11,387 nt of DNA from UBA11889 sp046582115 (GTDB lineage Bacteria > Pseudomonadota > Gammaproteobacteria > Pseudomonadales > Azotimanducaceae). Within the stretch, counting starts at the first letter, position 1, and each line of letters begins with the position of its first letter. The position numbers and the translations under genes were made by a program. The notes beneath the pieces were generated by a model. The model saw only the letters and a list, made by a program, of their open reading frames with translations. It did no database searches and had not been told where the DNA came from. The DNA lies in the NCBI GenBank assembly GCA_046582115.1, contig JAYGFA010000003.1:1-11387 (forward strand). Reading direction: 5' to 3'. Below are positions 1-7,018 of the stretch, one piece after another.

Positions 1-18
1 GCGAGTGTCGGGAGTGCC

Positions 19-891
19 ATGCCGGATTTGTTCGTAGCGCCTCGGAAAAGCCCGACCAATGGGCGCGGATCTGACCACCGTTATACGACGCGACAAGTAG
101 CGGGTCTCACCGGGCTTCCGTTGCGCCAAATTCGACATTTCGTCGAACGGGGCCTGATTGAACCGGAGCGAGGTGATCGGTGCGAGTATCGGTTCGGATT
201 TCAAGATTTAGTTCTTCTGCGGACGGCACGCCGTTTGCTCGATGGGGATGTAAAAGTTCGCAGGACGTTTTCCGTATTGACGAAGTTGCACAAACAAGTG
301 GCGGATGTACGGACACTTTCTTCGCTACCGATTTTTGCCGACGGGGACAACGTGGTCCTACGTGGATCCCAAGGCGTCTGGGATGCCCAAACAGGGCAAG
401 GACTGTTGAATTTTGCGGGGTGCGAACCGCCGGACAACGTAGCTTCGATGGCGGAACGTGGCGATGAGAGTAACGAACGCTTCGATGAACTCGATAGCGA
501 TGATTGGTACAACCTGGGACTCGAACTTGAAGAAGTTGATCCTGATAAAGCCCCGGATGCATACGTGCAAGCGATCAACTTGGATCCAGAGAACGCCGAT
601 GCGCACGTCAATCTGGGACGTCTGTATCAGTTACGGGGAGATCTAAAACGTGCTAAACAGCACTACCATCGCGCCCTCGAAACAACGCCCTCCCATCAAC
701 TAGCTCACTACAACATAGGGACAGTGTTCGACGAACTTGGTGAGATTGATCTGGCGGTAAAGTTTTATCGAAAAGCACGGTCTGTCGCCGATGCTCATTA
801 CAATCTGGCGCGCATCTGTGATATTCGGGGCGACCAGTTGTCTTCACTGCGTCACTTGCGTATTTACCGCGGGCTAATGGATTTGGATTAA
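19..891 (+). CDS. MerR-type HTH protein with C-terminal TPR repeats
   Basis: A 290-residue predicted cytosolic regulator or scaffold. Residues about 21-75 form a MerR-like winged helix-turn-helix: YTTRQVAGLTGLPLRQIRHF, then a wing ending in EYRFGFQDLVLLRTAR. Residues 76-132 are a linker region (ADGDNVVLRG, then a WDAQTG segment), and residues 160-290 carry about three TPR units with the usual A/Y/N/L/G positions (DAHVNLGRLYQLRGDL; AHYNIGTVFDELGEIDLA; ADAHYNLARICDIRGD). MerR-TPR fusions are known, but their ligands and targets are mostly unknown. The third TPR is about five residues shorter than canonical at its helix B/next helix A junction (RKARSVADAH). The ATG at 19 has GGGAG four bases upstream. 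The frame is open to the left edge, so a longer N-terminus is not excluded, though no ATG, GTG or TTG is visible there in frame. It is followed 15 bp later by the M48-TerB gene and probably co-transcribed with it. Confidence 0.85.
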   Translation: MPDLFVAPRKSPTNGRGSDHRYTTRQVAGLTGLPLRQIRHFVERGLIEPERGDRCEYRFGFQDLVLLRTARRLLDGDVKVRRTFSVLTKLHKQVADVRTLSSLPIFADGDNVVLRGSQGVWDAQTGQGLLNFAGCEPPDNVASMAERGDESNERFDELDSDDWYNLGLELEEVDPDKAPDAYVQAINLDPENADAHVNLGRLYQLRGDLKRAKQHYHRALETTPSHQLAHYNIGTVFDELGEIDLAVKFYRKARSVADAHYNLARICDIRGDQLSSLRHLRIYRGLMDLD

Positions 892-906
892 GAGCGACAA
901 ATTCGA

Positions 907-2109
907 ATGACGGAAGCGGAGACAATCCGTTGTGGTAGTGACCGTGATCTCTTCGATGTCCTTGCCCGGGATCCGACGATTGTCAGGATTAGGGAGAAAA
1001 TCGCTCGAATAGAAGACGACGTTCCGTTTCGTACTCGACGTCGGCTCCTGGCAACCGCCGTGAGGCTAAGCCCCGCGATGGCTCCGTCGTTGCGATCGAT
1101 GGCCGATGCATGCATCGAAAAGTTGGGGGTTGCATTGCCCCTGGAGCTGTTTGTATTCCCGAGTGCGCAGCATAACGCTATGTGCTTTCGACCCGAGGAG
1201 GGTCGGTTGTTGGTTATGTTTTCGTCGGCTTTGTTGGAGGATTTTGAAGGATCTGAAATTGTTTTCGTGATGGGCCATGAACTTGGTCATCATGTATATG
1301 CACACCACGATATACCTATTGGATTTGTGCTACGGGGTAAGGAGAAGCCTGGCCCGCGTCTCGCTCTGTCTCTTTTCGCTTGGTCGCGGTACGCAGAAAT
1401 TTCCGCGGACCGAGCAGGAGCTTATTGTGCTGATGATCAGGAGGGCGTGGCCCGTGCATTATTCAAGTTGGCGTCGGGTCTATCGGGACGAACTATTAGC
1501 TTTCAACTAGCCGACTTTCTTTCTCAGGTCGACCACATGCAAGAAGAGGACTCCAGCCCTGGCAAGGGAGCGCCTAGCGAGGATTGGTTCTCTACTCATC
1601 CATTTAGTCCGCTACGGGTGAAGGCTTTAGAGCTTTTCCATCGGTCGGAGTTGGTTAGTCCCAAAGGGGAAAGCCTTGCACAGCTCGAACTCGGTGTGCA
1701 GAAGCTGATGAGCCTTATGGAACCGAGCTACCTGGAGGCCAAGACTGTGGCGGCGGAAGCCATGCGCCGCCTGCTGTTTGCCGCATCGCTCACGGTTGCA
1801 CGTGCGGATGGCGAAATCACCCAACGCGAAGTCGCGGTCTTCGAGAAGTTTTTTGGTAAAGGCGCATTCAAGGAAACCGTCGACGTCAGCGCGTTGGAGG
1901 ACGACCTCGATAATCGGATTGACCGCGTAAAAGAAGTCGCCGGCCTTACACAGGCGATGCAGGTGTTGCAAGATCTTTGTATCGTCGCTCGGGCTGAGGA
2001 CCACACCATGGAGCCTGAACGACGGGTACTAGAGGACATCGCAAGGAAGTTAGGTTTCTCTACGAGTTTTGTATCACGAACCCTTGAGGCCGATTTAAGC
2101 CCTGATTAA
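907..2109 (+). CDS. Soluble M48-type zinc metallopeptidase with TerB-like C-terminal domain
   Basis: 400 residues. The zinc-protease signature HELGHH is at 124-129 (H124 and H128 as zinc ligands, E125 as general base). A downstream EISADRAG (E164 likely third ligand, D167 conserved) and STHPFSPLRVKAL (229-241) match the M48 (HtpX/Oma1/BepA) layout. Unlike HtpX there is no obvious transmembrane helix, and unlike BepA there is no signal peptide, so I infer a cytosolic enzyme. Residues about 280-390 are helical and acidic (LLFAASLTVARADGEITQRE; LCIVARAEDHTMEPERRVLE), matching the paired D-G-x-I/M-x-x-E pattern of TerB/DjlA-N-like domains, which are associated with metal binding and stress. The start at 907 is 15 bp after the MerR-TPR stop, with only a weak Shine-Dalgarno. 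The protease call is strong, the TerB-like call moderate, and the substrate unknown. Confidence 0.88.
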   Translation: MTEAETIRCGSDRDLFDVLARDPTIVRIREKIARIEDDVPFRTRRRLLATAVRLSPAMAPSLRSMADACIEKLGVALPLELFVFPSAQHNAMCFRPEEGRLLVMFSSALLEDFEGSEIVFVMGHELGHHVYAHHDIPIGFVLRGKEKPGPRLALSLFAWSRYAEISADRAGAYCADDQEGVARALFKLASGLSGRTISFQLADFLSQVDHMQEEDSSPGKGAPSEDWFSTHPFSPLRVKALELFHRSELVSPKGESLAQLELGVQKLMSLMEPSYLEAKTVAAEAMRRLLFAASLTVARADGEITQREVAVFEKFFGKGAFKETVDVSALEDDLDNRIDRVKEVAGLTQAMQVLQDLCIVARAEDHTMEPERRVLEDIARKLGFSTSFVSRTLEADLSPD

Positions 2110-2135
2110 ACGGTTGGTTCGCGGTTGCTGCGCCG

Positions 2136-2570
2136 TCAACGGATGTTATGCAATTCGCGAATTGATCGGGCCCCGTCGTTGTCTCCTCGTCCATCGAGAG
2201 CGTTGGCTATTGTTCGCCATGCTTTAACTTGGTCTATCTTTGAGAGGAAAAGCGCGGCTTTCCGAGCGAATTGTTCGGCACGAAAAAATCCCATGCGACC
2301 GAGTTCTGCTTCGGCTAGAACGAGCCATGTATGCCCATTTTGAGGGTCGATACGTAATGCCCGCTCGAGCAAAACGATAGCGTCCACCAAGTTATCTTCG
2401 GCAATCATGTCGCGAGCGTTGGAGATCAGATTGGTTGATGCGGTGTCGGCAGGTCTGGATAGTGCTCTTCTTTTCGCTGTAGCCGTTGATTGGTTCTCTG
2501 AGGGCGTTGGTGATTTAACAGCGCACCCGATCAAAACCACAGAAATAAAAAAAATCGTCAGTCGAGCCAT
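2136..2570 (-). CDS. Small TPR lipoprotein, candidate LpoP-like activator of PBP1b
   Basis: 144 residues. The N-terminus has a lipoprotein signal peptide: a hydrophobic stretch LTIFFISVVLIGC with lipobox LIGC (lipidated Cys16). Ala at +2 fits outer-membrane sorting by Lol rather than inner-membrane retention. A Ser/Thr/Pro-rich linker (17-50) precedes a TPR-like region (about 53-130: AEDNLVDAIVLLERALRIDP, then TWLVLAEAELGRMGFFRAE). Its ATG lies inside the last codons of mrcB in another frame, a 13-base overlap that suggests translational coupling; no good Shine-Dalgarno is seen. In Pseudomonas the TPR lipoprotein LpoP activates PBP1b. Lipobox, TPR and overlap with mrcB together make the same role plausible here. 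This is inference from architecture and position, so no symbol is assigned. It ends 26 bp from the convergent M48 gene; that gap holds no clear terminator. Confidence 0.85.
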   Translation of the reverse strand: MARLTIFFISVVLIGCAVKSPTPSENQSTATAKRRALSRPADTASTNLISNARDMIAEDNLVDAIVLLERALRIDPQNGHTWLVLAEAELGRMGFFRAEQFARKAALFLSKIDQVKAWRTIANALDGRGDNDGARSIRELHNIR

Positions 2571-4792
2571 CGACGGATTTTACTACGACGGCGAGACGAA
2601 CCTCGTTGACACTCGATTTCACGTGGTAAGTCAGCGCCACGCGGGAGGGGAATGTTGACCGCGTTCGGACATTGTTCGCTGGTCTCACGTCCGGTCTCGT
2701 AGTCAATCCAAGCCCACCTCAGCGCATTACTTATCGGCGGCACCAGGGCGCCCTGAACCGCAAGATCATCGGCCAATAGATCCCATAAACGGAGTGCGCC
2801 TCTCGACCCGCTGAGGCCGTGAGTGCCATTGTCGTCCTTGCCAATCCACACCACGGTTAAGAGGTTGGCGTCGAATACAGCCACCCAACTGTCACGATAA
2901 TTGTCCGATGATCCCGTTTTCCCCGCGATTCCCGTTGTTCGGTATCGCGTAGAACGCCCAGTACCACGTTGCATCGTGACTTGTAATGCGCGCGTCATGG
3001 CGGCCGCGCTATCAGGGCTAAACATCTGTTTAACGTCGATGGCGTAGCGAGACAGGGTGGCGTCGTCCTCGTCCAACACGACCACGACAGACTTGCCGGG
3101 GGTTCGGAAACCGCCGCTAGCGAAAGCGGCGTAAAGCTCTGAAACTTCGAAGGGCGTGAGATCCAAAGCGCCGAGAAACAATGAAGGGAATGGGTGCGAG
3201 ATAGGCTTCCCTGTGAGGCTCGTAATACGGCTCGCGACTTTCGCGACGCCAACGTCCATGCCGACCCGTACAGTCGCCACGTTTAAGGAGTCGCTTAGCG
3301 CCCGTATGAGCGGAACAGGCCCGCGGAATTGCCCGTCGAAGTTGAGTGGCGCCCAATTGTCGAAATCTGGCAGCACAATCGGTGCGTCGTCGATTGATGA
3401 GGCGAGGTGATAACGGCTGCTTTCAAGGGCACTTAAGGCAACCACTGGCTTCAATAACGACCCGACCTGTCGATGCGCGTCGAGCGCACGGTTGAAGCCC
3501 TGGCTTCCTTGAGTACGTCCGCCGACGACGGCGTAGATATCGCCCGTCTGACTACCGCGGATGATTACGGCTGCTTCCAACGTTTTGATTGGGAGTTTTC
3601 GCTCGCGTTCCAAATTACCCAGCGTCCGAAGAGTGGCGGTCTGGGCCGCGTCCTGAAGATGTGGTTTTAACGTCGTGAATATTCGATATCCGTTGGCGGC
3701 GAGGTCGTTCGAATCGAAATCTCGAGACAATTCACGTCGGACGAGATCCATAAACGCTGGGTAATAGCGGCCTCCGCGGCGCGATGTTGCCAGCTGAACC
3801 GGTTTGGCGACTGCCGCTTGGACGGTGGCATCGTCGACCAAACCGAAAGCGCGCATGGTATTAAGAACTCGGTCGCGGCGAGCCCGTGCGCGTTCAGGAT
3901 AGCGGTAAGGGTTGTAATAGGTCGGCCCGCGGACGATGGCGACCAGCAGAGCGATTTCTTCGGCTTTTAGCTCCTGGAGTGGACGACTGAAATAGAACTG
4001 GCTGCCAAGGCCGAATCCGTGAATTGCCCTGAGCCCGTTTTGCCCGAGAAAAATTTCGTTAATGTAAGCGTTGAGCAGTTCTTCTTTTTCGAAGTGGTGT
4101 TCGAGGATGATCGCCATGACGAGTTCACGAAATTTGCGCGTGAACGTTCTGCGATTATCGAGGAAATAAGATTTCACCAGTTGTTGGGTAAGCGTGCTTC
4201 CACCCTGGCGTACTTTTCCCTCAGCTACATTGACCATCAATGCTCGTAGAATGCCGCCGACGTCGAAGCCCCAATGGCTGTCAAAGTTCCGGTCTTCGAC
4301 GGCGATTAACGTTTGTTTCAATAAGAGAGGGGTCTTTGCGGGTTCAACAATTAGACGGTCTTCGCCGTGACTAGGGAAAAAACTTCCGATGACGGCCGGT
4401 TCTAATCTGATGGAAACGGATTGCCCATCCGACACCAAGCGCGAGAGGCGGTCACTACGGAACCGAGCTGATACGGTTTGCGCAGCACGGAGGCCCTCGG
4501 GGAATCGGAAGGGCCGTAGTGTTACGACGACGTATCTTGGATCAATATGGTAAGTCCCTGGGACTTTGCCGGAGTTTTGTTGGCTGTATCCAAGTCGATC
4601 CAGTTCGATGAGAAACGCCTCTTGAGAAAGTTCCATTCCTGCGTAGAGTTCGAGCGGCTGCGCGAAAACTTGTGCAGGAACCGTCCAACGACGTCCTTCG
4701 AATGTCCGAGTGATGGTTTGGTCCAGATAAACTACGTAGGATCCGACACCAATCAAACCGAGTAATGCCAAGATGGCGATGGAACGGATCAA
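2558..4792 (-). CDS. mrcB: Penicillin-binding protein 1b (bifunctional glycosyltransferase/transpeptidase)
   Basis: 744 residues from the TTG at 4792. It polymerises and cross-links peptidoglycan from lipid II at the outer face of the inner membrane. There is a membrane anchor at about 3-23, a UB2H-like region at about 50-145, and a GT51 domain: EDRNFDSHWG 166-175 with catalytic E166, QGGSTLTQQ 196-204, the RKFRE segment near 219, NAYINEIFLGQ 241-251. The transpeptidase has S445-x-x-K448 (nucleophile Ser445), SLN 502-504 and KTG 625-627. The C-terminal tail carries Cys708 and Cys728, matching a Cys pair in the E. coli PBP1b tail. The start is uncertain: the upstream frame encodes KKKTRGPWSR, typical of a PBP1b cytoplasmic tail, but contains no ATG, GTG or TTG before the in-frame stop at 4877-4879. 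A GTG at 4827 lies in a neighbouring frame (see the separate entry). It is 92 bp downstream of dsbA, may share its transcript, and overlaps the lipoprotein gene by 13 bases. Confidence 0.96.
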   Translation of the reverse strand: MIRSIAILALLGLIGVGSYVVYLDQTITRTFEGRRWTVPAQVFAQPLELYAGMELSQEAFLIELDRLGYSQQNSGKVPGTYHIDPRYVVVTLRPFRFPEGLRAAQTVSARFRSDRLSRLVSDGQSVSIRLEPAVIGSFFPSHGEDRLIVEPAKTPLLLKQTLIAVEDRNFDSHWGFDVGGILRALMVNVAEGKVRQGGSTLTQQLVKSYFLDNRRTFTRKFRELVMAIILEHHFEKEELLNAYINEIFLGQNGLRAIHGFGLGSQFYFSRPLQELKAEEIALLVAIVRGPTYYNPYRYPERARARRDRVLNTMRAFGLVDDATVQAAVAKPVQLATSRRGGRYYPAFMDLVRRELSRDFDSNDLAANGYRIFTTLKPHLQDAAQTATLRTLGNLERERKLPIKTLEAAVIIRGSQTGDIYAVVGGRTQGSQGFNRALDAHRQVGSLLKPVVALSALESSRYHLASSIDDAPIVLPDFDNWAPLNFDGQFRGPVPLIRALSDSLNVATVRVGMDVGVAKVASRITSLTGKPISHPFPSLFLGALDLTPFEVSELYAAFASGGFRTPGKSVVVVLDEDDATLSRYAIDVKQMFSPDSAAAMTRALQVTMQRGTGRSTRYRTTGIAGKTGSSDNYRDSWVAVFDANLLTVVWIGKDDNGTHGLSGSRGALRLWDLLADDLAVQGALVPPISNALRWAWIDYETGRETSEQCPNAVNIPLPRGADLPREIECQRGSSRRRSKIRRWLD

Positions 4793-4827
4793 GCGCGACC
4801 ACGGTCCGCGCGTCTTTTTTTTGTCAC
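4789..4827 (-). other. 12-codon leader ORF with A8 slippery tract at the mrcB 5' end
   Basis: On the minus strand a GTG at 4827-4825, preceded by AAAGG four bases upstream, opens GTG ACA AAA AAA AGA and runs 12 codons to a TGA at 4791-4789. That TGA overlaps the TTG annotated as the mrcB start (TTGA). The tract A AAA AAA (within eight A's at 4822-4815) is a classical -1 slippery heptamer. Re-reading one A moves ribosomes into the mrcB frame and gives the N-terminus (M)TKKKTRGPWSRLIRSIA, which is what a PBP1b tail should look like. Three explanations fit: programmed -1 frameshift or transcript slippage, a one-base homopolymer error in the assembly (nine A's would fuse the frames), or a true leader peptide with reinitiation at TTG. 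Confidence 0.45.
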
Positions 4828-4884
4828 GAGACCTTTCGTGTTTCGGAACGATTTCGAGTGCCCCGCAATACCGCGATCAAAGGA

Positions 4885-5565
4885 TCATTGACCTAGCGGT
4901 TTGGTGAGCAGCTCGATCACCAACGCATCGACCGTTTCGAGTGCGCGGGAGCGTCCCAGATTCATGTTGATCACGTAGTTATCAGCGACCACTAGTGCCG
5001 GGACGCCAGACAGCCCATATTCTTTCCAACGTCGATCGTCTGCGATAGCAATTTCGCTGATGCGACGTCCATTGACGGTATTCAGAAACACGTCACGTTC
5101 GATTCCGAAACCATCGACGTAGTCGGCAATCGATTCGGCGGACTGGAATCGTGTCCCGCGATCGTGGATTGCTCTGAATAGTCGCGTATGGTTGCGCTCG
5201 AGCGCGCCATGATGCTCAAGTGCATAGTGGGAACGTGCAAGAAGGGCGATTTCGCTAGAGTACCCCACGTGGGCGCGTCGAAACCGAACCCCCGCCGGGA
5301 GCGTTGTCTTCCAGTCTTCGATAACAGGGTCAAAGTTCCTACAGTGGATGCAAGCGTAGGAAAAGTACTCAACAATCTCGACCGGGTGGGTGCGGGGATT
5401 TCGACCGAGGTCGCGGTATCGGTTTTCTGCGCTGGATTCTCCAATCCCGAACCATCCTGAGCTGTAGAGTATCCCGGAAACAACCAACGCAATGAGTACC
5501 GCCACGCCGAGGGCGATAATAGTGGTTCTGAGACGGTCGACTCGAGATATCTGTGATCGTGCCAT
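4885..5565 (-). CDS. Membrane-anchored DsbA-like thiol:disulfide oxidoreductase
   Basis: 226 residues. A short basic N-terminus and one hydrophobic helix (about 14-34) without a clear signal-peptidase site suggest an uncleaved inner-membrane anchor with the catalytic domain in the periplasm. The thioredoxin-fold domain starts near residue 60 (VEIVEYFSYACIHC): active site C72-I-H-C75 and cis-Pro loop V188-P189 preceded by a GLSG turn. The middle (80-170) is the DsbA-type helical insertion. The usual DsbA dipeptide is Pro-His; Ile-His is a variant that keeps the His thought to stabilise the reactive thiolate. Likely role: disulfide formation in envelope proteins, with the tail Cys pair of downstream PBP1b as a possible client (inference). 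The ATG at 5565 has no clear Shine-Dalgarno. The gene is divergent from the glutaredoxin gene, with 23 bp between start codons. Confidence 0.9.
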   Translation of the reverse strand: MARSQISRVDRLRTTIIALGVAVLIALVVSGILYSSGWFGIGESSAENRYRDLGRNPRTHPVEIVEYFSYACIHCRNFDPVIEDWKTTLPAGVRFRRAHVGYSSEIALLARSHYALEHHGALERNHTRLFRAIHDRGTRFQSAESIADYVDGFGIERDVFLNTVNGRRISEIAIADDRRWKEYGLSGVPALVVADNYVINMNLGRSRALETVDALVIELLTKPLGQ

Positions 5566-5588
5566 ACCCGCAGTTTATACTGCGCAGC
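5566..5588. promoter_or_regulatory. Palindrome and candidate shared -10 region between divergent dsbA-like and glutaredoxin genes
   Basis: The 23-bp gap between the two start codons contains a perfect 6-bp inverted repeat, CGCAGT (5569-5574) and ACTGCG (5579-5584), with spacer TTAT. Read forward, the centre gives TATACT (5576-5581); read in reverse it gives TATAAA (5579-5574). Both resemble -10 boxes, and each is placed so that transcription would begin about at the start codon. Neither gene has a clear Shine-Dalgarno. This fits a symmetric bidirectional promoter with near-leaderless mRNAs, or an operator. The -35 boxes are poor, so the call is tentative. Confidence 0.35.
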
Positions 5589-5867
5589 ATGGAGGAGCAG
5601 TACACGCTCTATCAGTACGATTCCTGCCCTTACTGTCGCCGGGTCCGCCAGTTTTTAGATCGAGCCGATATCAGAGTCCCCATGCGCGATATTTTGCTAG
5701 ACCGCGAGGCATACATCGATTTGATCCGGGGCGGGGGTAAAGGCACGGTACCGTGTTTGCGCATTGAAAGAGATACGGGGAAAGTCGAGTGGTTGTATGA
5801 GTCCGTCGATATTGTCGAATACATCAACGCGCAGCAGCGCAAACCTATCCCCAGACCACTGAGATAG
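5589..5867 (+). CDS. Glutaredoxin-like protein (CPYC, GST-N/Grx fold)
   Basis: 92 residues from the ATG at 5589. The redox motif is C13-P-Y-C16, the classical dithiol glutaredoxin motif, placed after the first beta strand (YTLYQYDS). The cis-proline motif TVPCL (Pro55) and the C-terminal WLYESVDIVEYI are the glutathione-binding features of the glutaredoxin/GST-N fold. It is cytosolic and likely reduces glutathione-mixed disulfides or protein disulfides. A GTG at 5553 in the same frame would add 12 residues and overlap dsbA, but the added residues do not belong to the fold, so 5589 is preferred. No Shine-Dalgarno precedes it. The gene pairs a cytosolic reducing enzyme with a divergent periplasmic oxidising enzyme. 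Confidence 0.88.
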   Translation: MEEQYTLYQYDSCPYCRRVRQFLDRADIRVPMRDILLDREAYIDLIRGGGKGTVPCLRIERDTGKVEWLYESVDIVEYINAQQRKPIPRPLR

Positions 5868-5970
5868 GACCTCCGTAGTTTCGAACAGCCGCACTTCGGG
5901 TCGATGTTGCGGTCTAGATGGTTGTTCGTGATATGTTGTTTTTCTTGAAAAGCGTTCTTAGGAGTGAACC
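5868..5970 (+). promoter_or_regulatory. Intergenic leader of the first LLM gene with strong ribosome binding site
   Basis: This 103-bp gap holds no gene. TTAGGAG at 5958-5964 lies six bases before the ATG at 5971 and is the strongest Shine-Dalgarno in the window. An extended -10-like TGATATGTT at 5929-5937 is a possible promoter element, with a weak TTGCGG (5907-5912) at a long 19-bp spacing. I see no rho-independent terminator after the glutaredoxin gene. Confidence 0.4.
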
Positions 5971-7008
5971 ATGAAACTCGGGCTTATTTCCGGTTATTCA
6001 GGCCGGCGGATCAATATTCCAATTGAGAACGTATTGCAGGCTGAGAGTCTCGGGTATGAATCCATTTGGACCTCAGAGGCATGGGGGTCCGATGCCGTCA
6101 CGCCGGCTGCATGGATCTTGGCGCAAACTCAAACGATCAAGGTAGGCACTGCGATCATGCAAATGCCTGCAAGGACACCTGCGATGGCCGCGATGACGGC
6201 GATGACATTGGCAGAATTATCGGGCGGTCGGTTCATCGTTGGCTTGGGAGCGTCGGGACCGCAAGTCGTAGAAGGTTGGCATGGCGTTCCATATGGCCGG
6301 CCTGTTACTCGCCTGAAGGAATATGTTGAGATCATGAAACAGATTTTCGCCCGAGAGGCGCCGGCAATTTACGACGGTAAGGAATATCAGTTGCCGTACC
6401 GTGGCGACGCAGCGACCGGGTTGGGCAAACCGTTAAAGAGTATCCTTCATTGTGAAGAGGATATTCCCATTTACGCCGCGAGCATCACCCCGCGGGGTGT
6501 GGCCGCAGCCGCTGAAGTGTGCGACGGTCTCTTCCCCATTTGGATGGATCCCGAGAAATTCAGCGTTTTTGAAGAGCCAATAAACAAGGGATTTGCGGCG
6601 GCGGGTAACAAAACGTTAGCTGATTTCAATATATCGCCCTTCGTGACCGTTGTGATTGGGGATAGCGTAGAGGAGTGCATGATGCCTATTCGCGGCAACA
6701 TGTCGCTGTACATTGGCGGTATGGGCTCACGCGACAAAAACTTTTACAACGATTACGCCAAGAAACTTGGATTTGAGGAGGATGCCGTCCGCATCCAAGA
6801 TCTCTACCTCGAGGGTCGACGAGAAGAAGCGATGGTGGCTGTTCCGGCCGAGCTCATTGATGCTTGTCATTTGATTGGACCTGCGGACCGAATACGCGAT
6901 CGTCTTCAACGGTGGAAGGACGCCGGTGATCGAGGCGAAGTGGGAACGATGCTCATTGGTAGCGGACAACCGGAAGCATTGCAACTTGTCGCAGAGACGA
7001 TGTTGTAG
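5971..7008 (+). CDS. LLM-family flavin/F420-dependent oxidoreductase 1 (Rv3520c-like)
   Basis: 345 residues, a complete luciferase-like (beta/alpha)8 barrel. Visible hallmarks are the first strand MKLGLISGY, TSEAWGSDAVTPAAW (34-48), the ARTP turn (67-70), GGRFIVGLGASGPQVVEGW (85-103), the ARxAP segment near 127-131, and IPIYAASITPRGVAAAAEVCDG (165-186). This pattern closely resembles the mycobacterial Rv3520c group of putative F420-dependent enzymes (recalled from the family, not searched). The family uses F420H2 or FMNH2 for hydride transfer; sequence alone does not decide which, and the substrate is unknown. The start is secured by the strong Shine-Dalgarno. Its stop lies 10 bp from the stop of the convergent kinase gene. 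Confidence 0.93.
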   Translation: MKLGLISGYSGRRINIPIENVLQAESLGYESIWTSEAWGSDAVTPAAWILAQTQTIKVGTAIMQMPARTPAMAAMTAMTLAELSGGRFIVGLGASGPQVVEGWHGVPYGRPVTRLKEYVEIMKQIFAREAPAIYDGKEYQLPYRGDAATGLGKPLKSILHCEEDIPIYAASITPRGVAAAAEVCDGLFPIWMDPEKFSVFEEPINKGFAAAGNKTLADFNISPFVTVVIGDSVEECMMPIRGNMSLYIGGMGSRDKNFYNDYAKKLGFEEDAVRIQDLYLEGRREEAMVAVPAELIDACHLIGPADRIRDRLQRWKDAGDRGEVGTMLIGSGQPEALQLVAETML

Positions 7009-7018
7009 CGAAGCTCCG

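Noticed and set aside
3473..3670. Forward open frames inside mrcB, such as the one at 3473-3670
   Set aside because: Shadow frames on the opposite strand of a strongly supported PBP1b gene with no family resemblance.
5591..5597. GGAGGAG just after the glutaredoxin ATG as a ribosome binding site for a later start
   Set aside because: No in-frame start codon follows at a usable distance, and the CPYC fold needs the residues before it.
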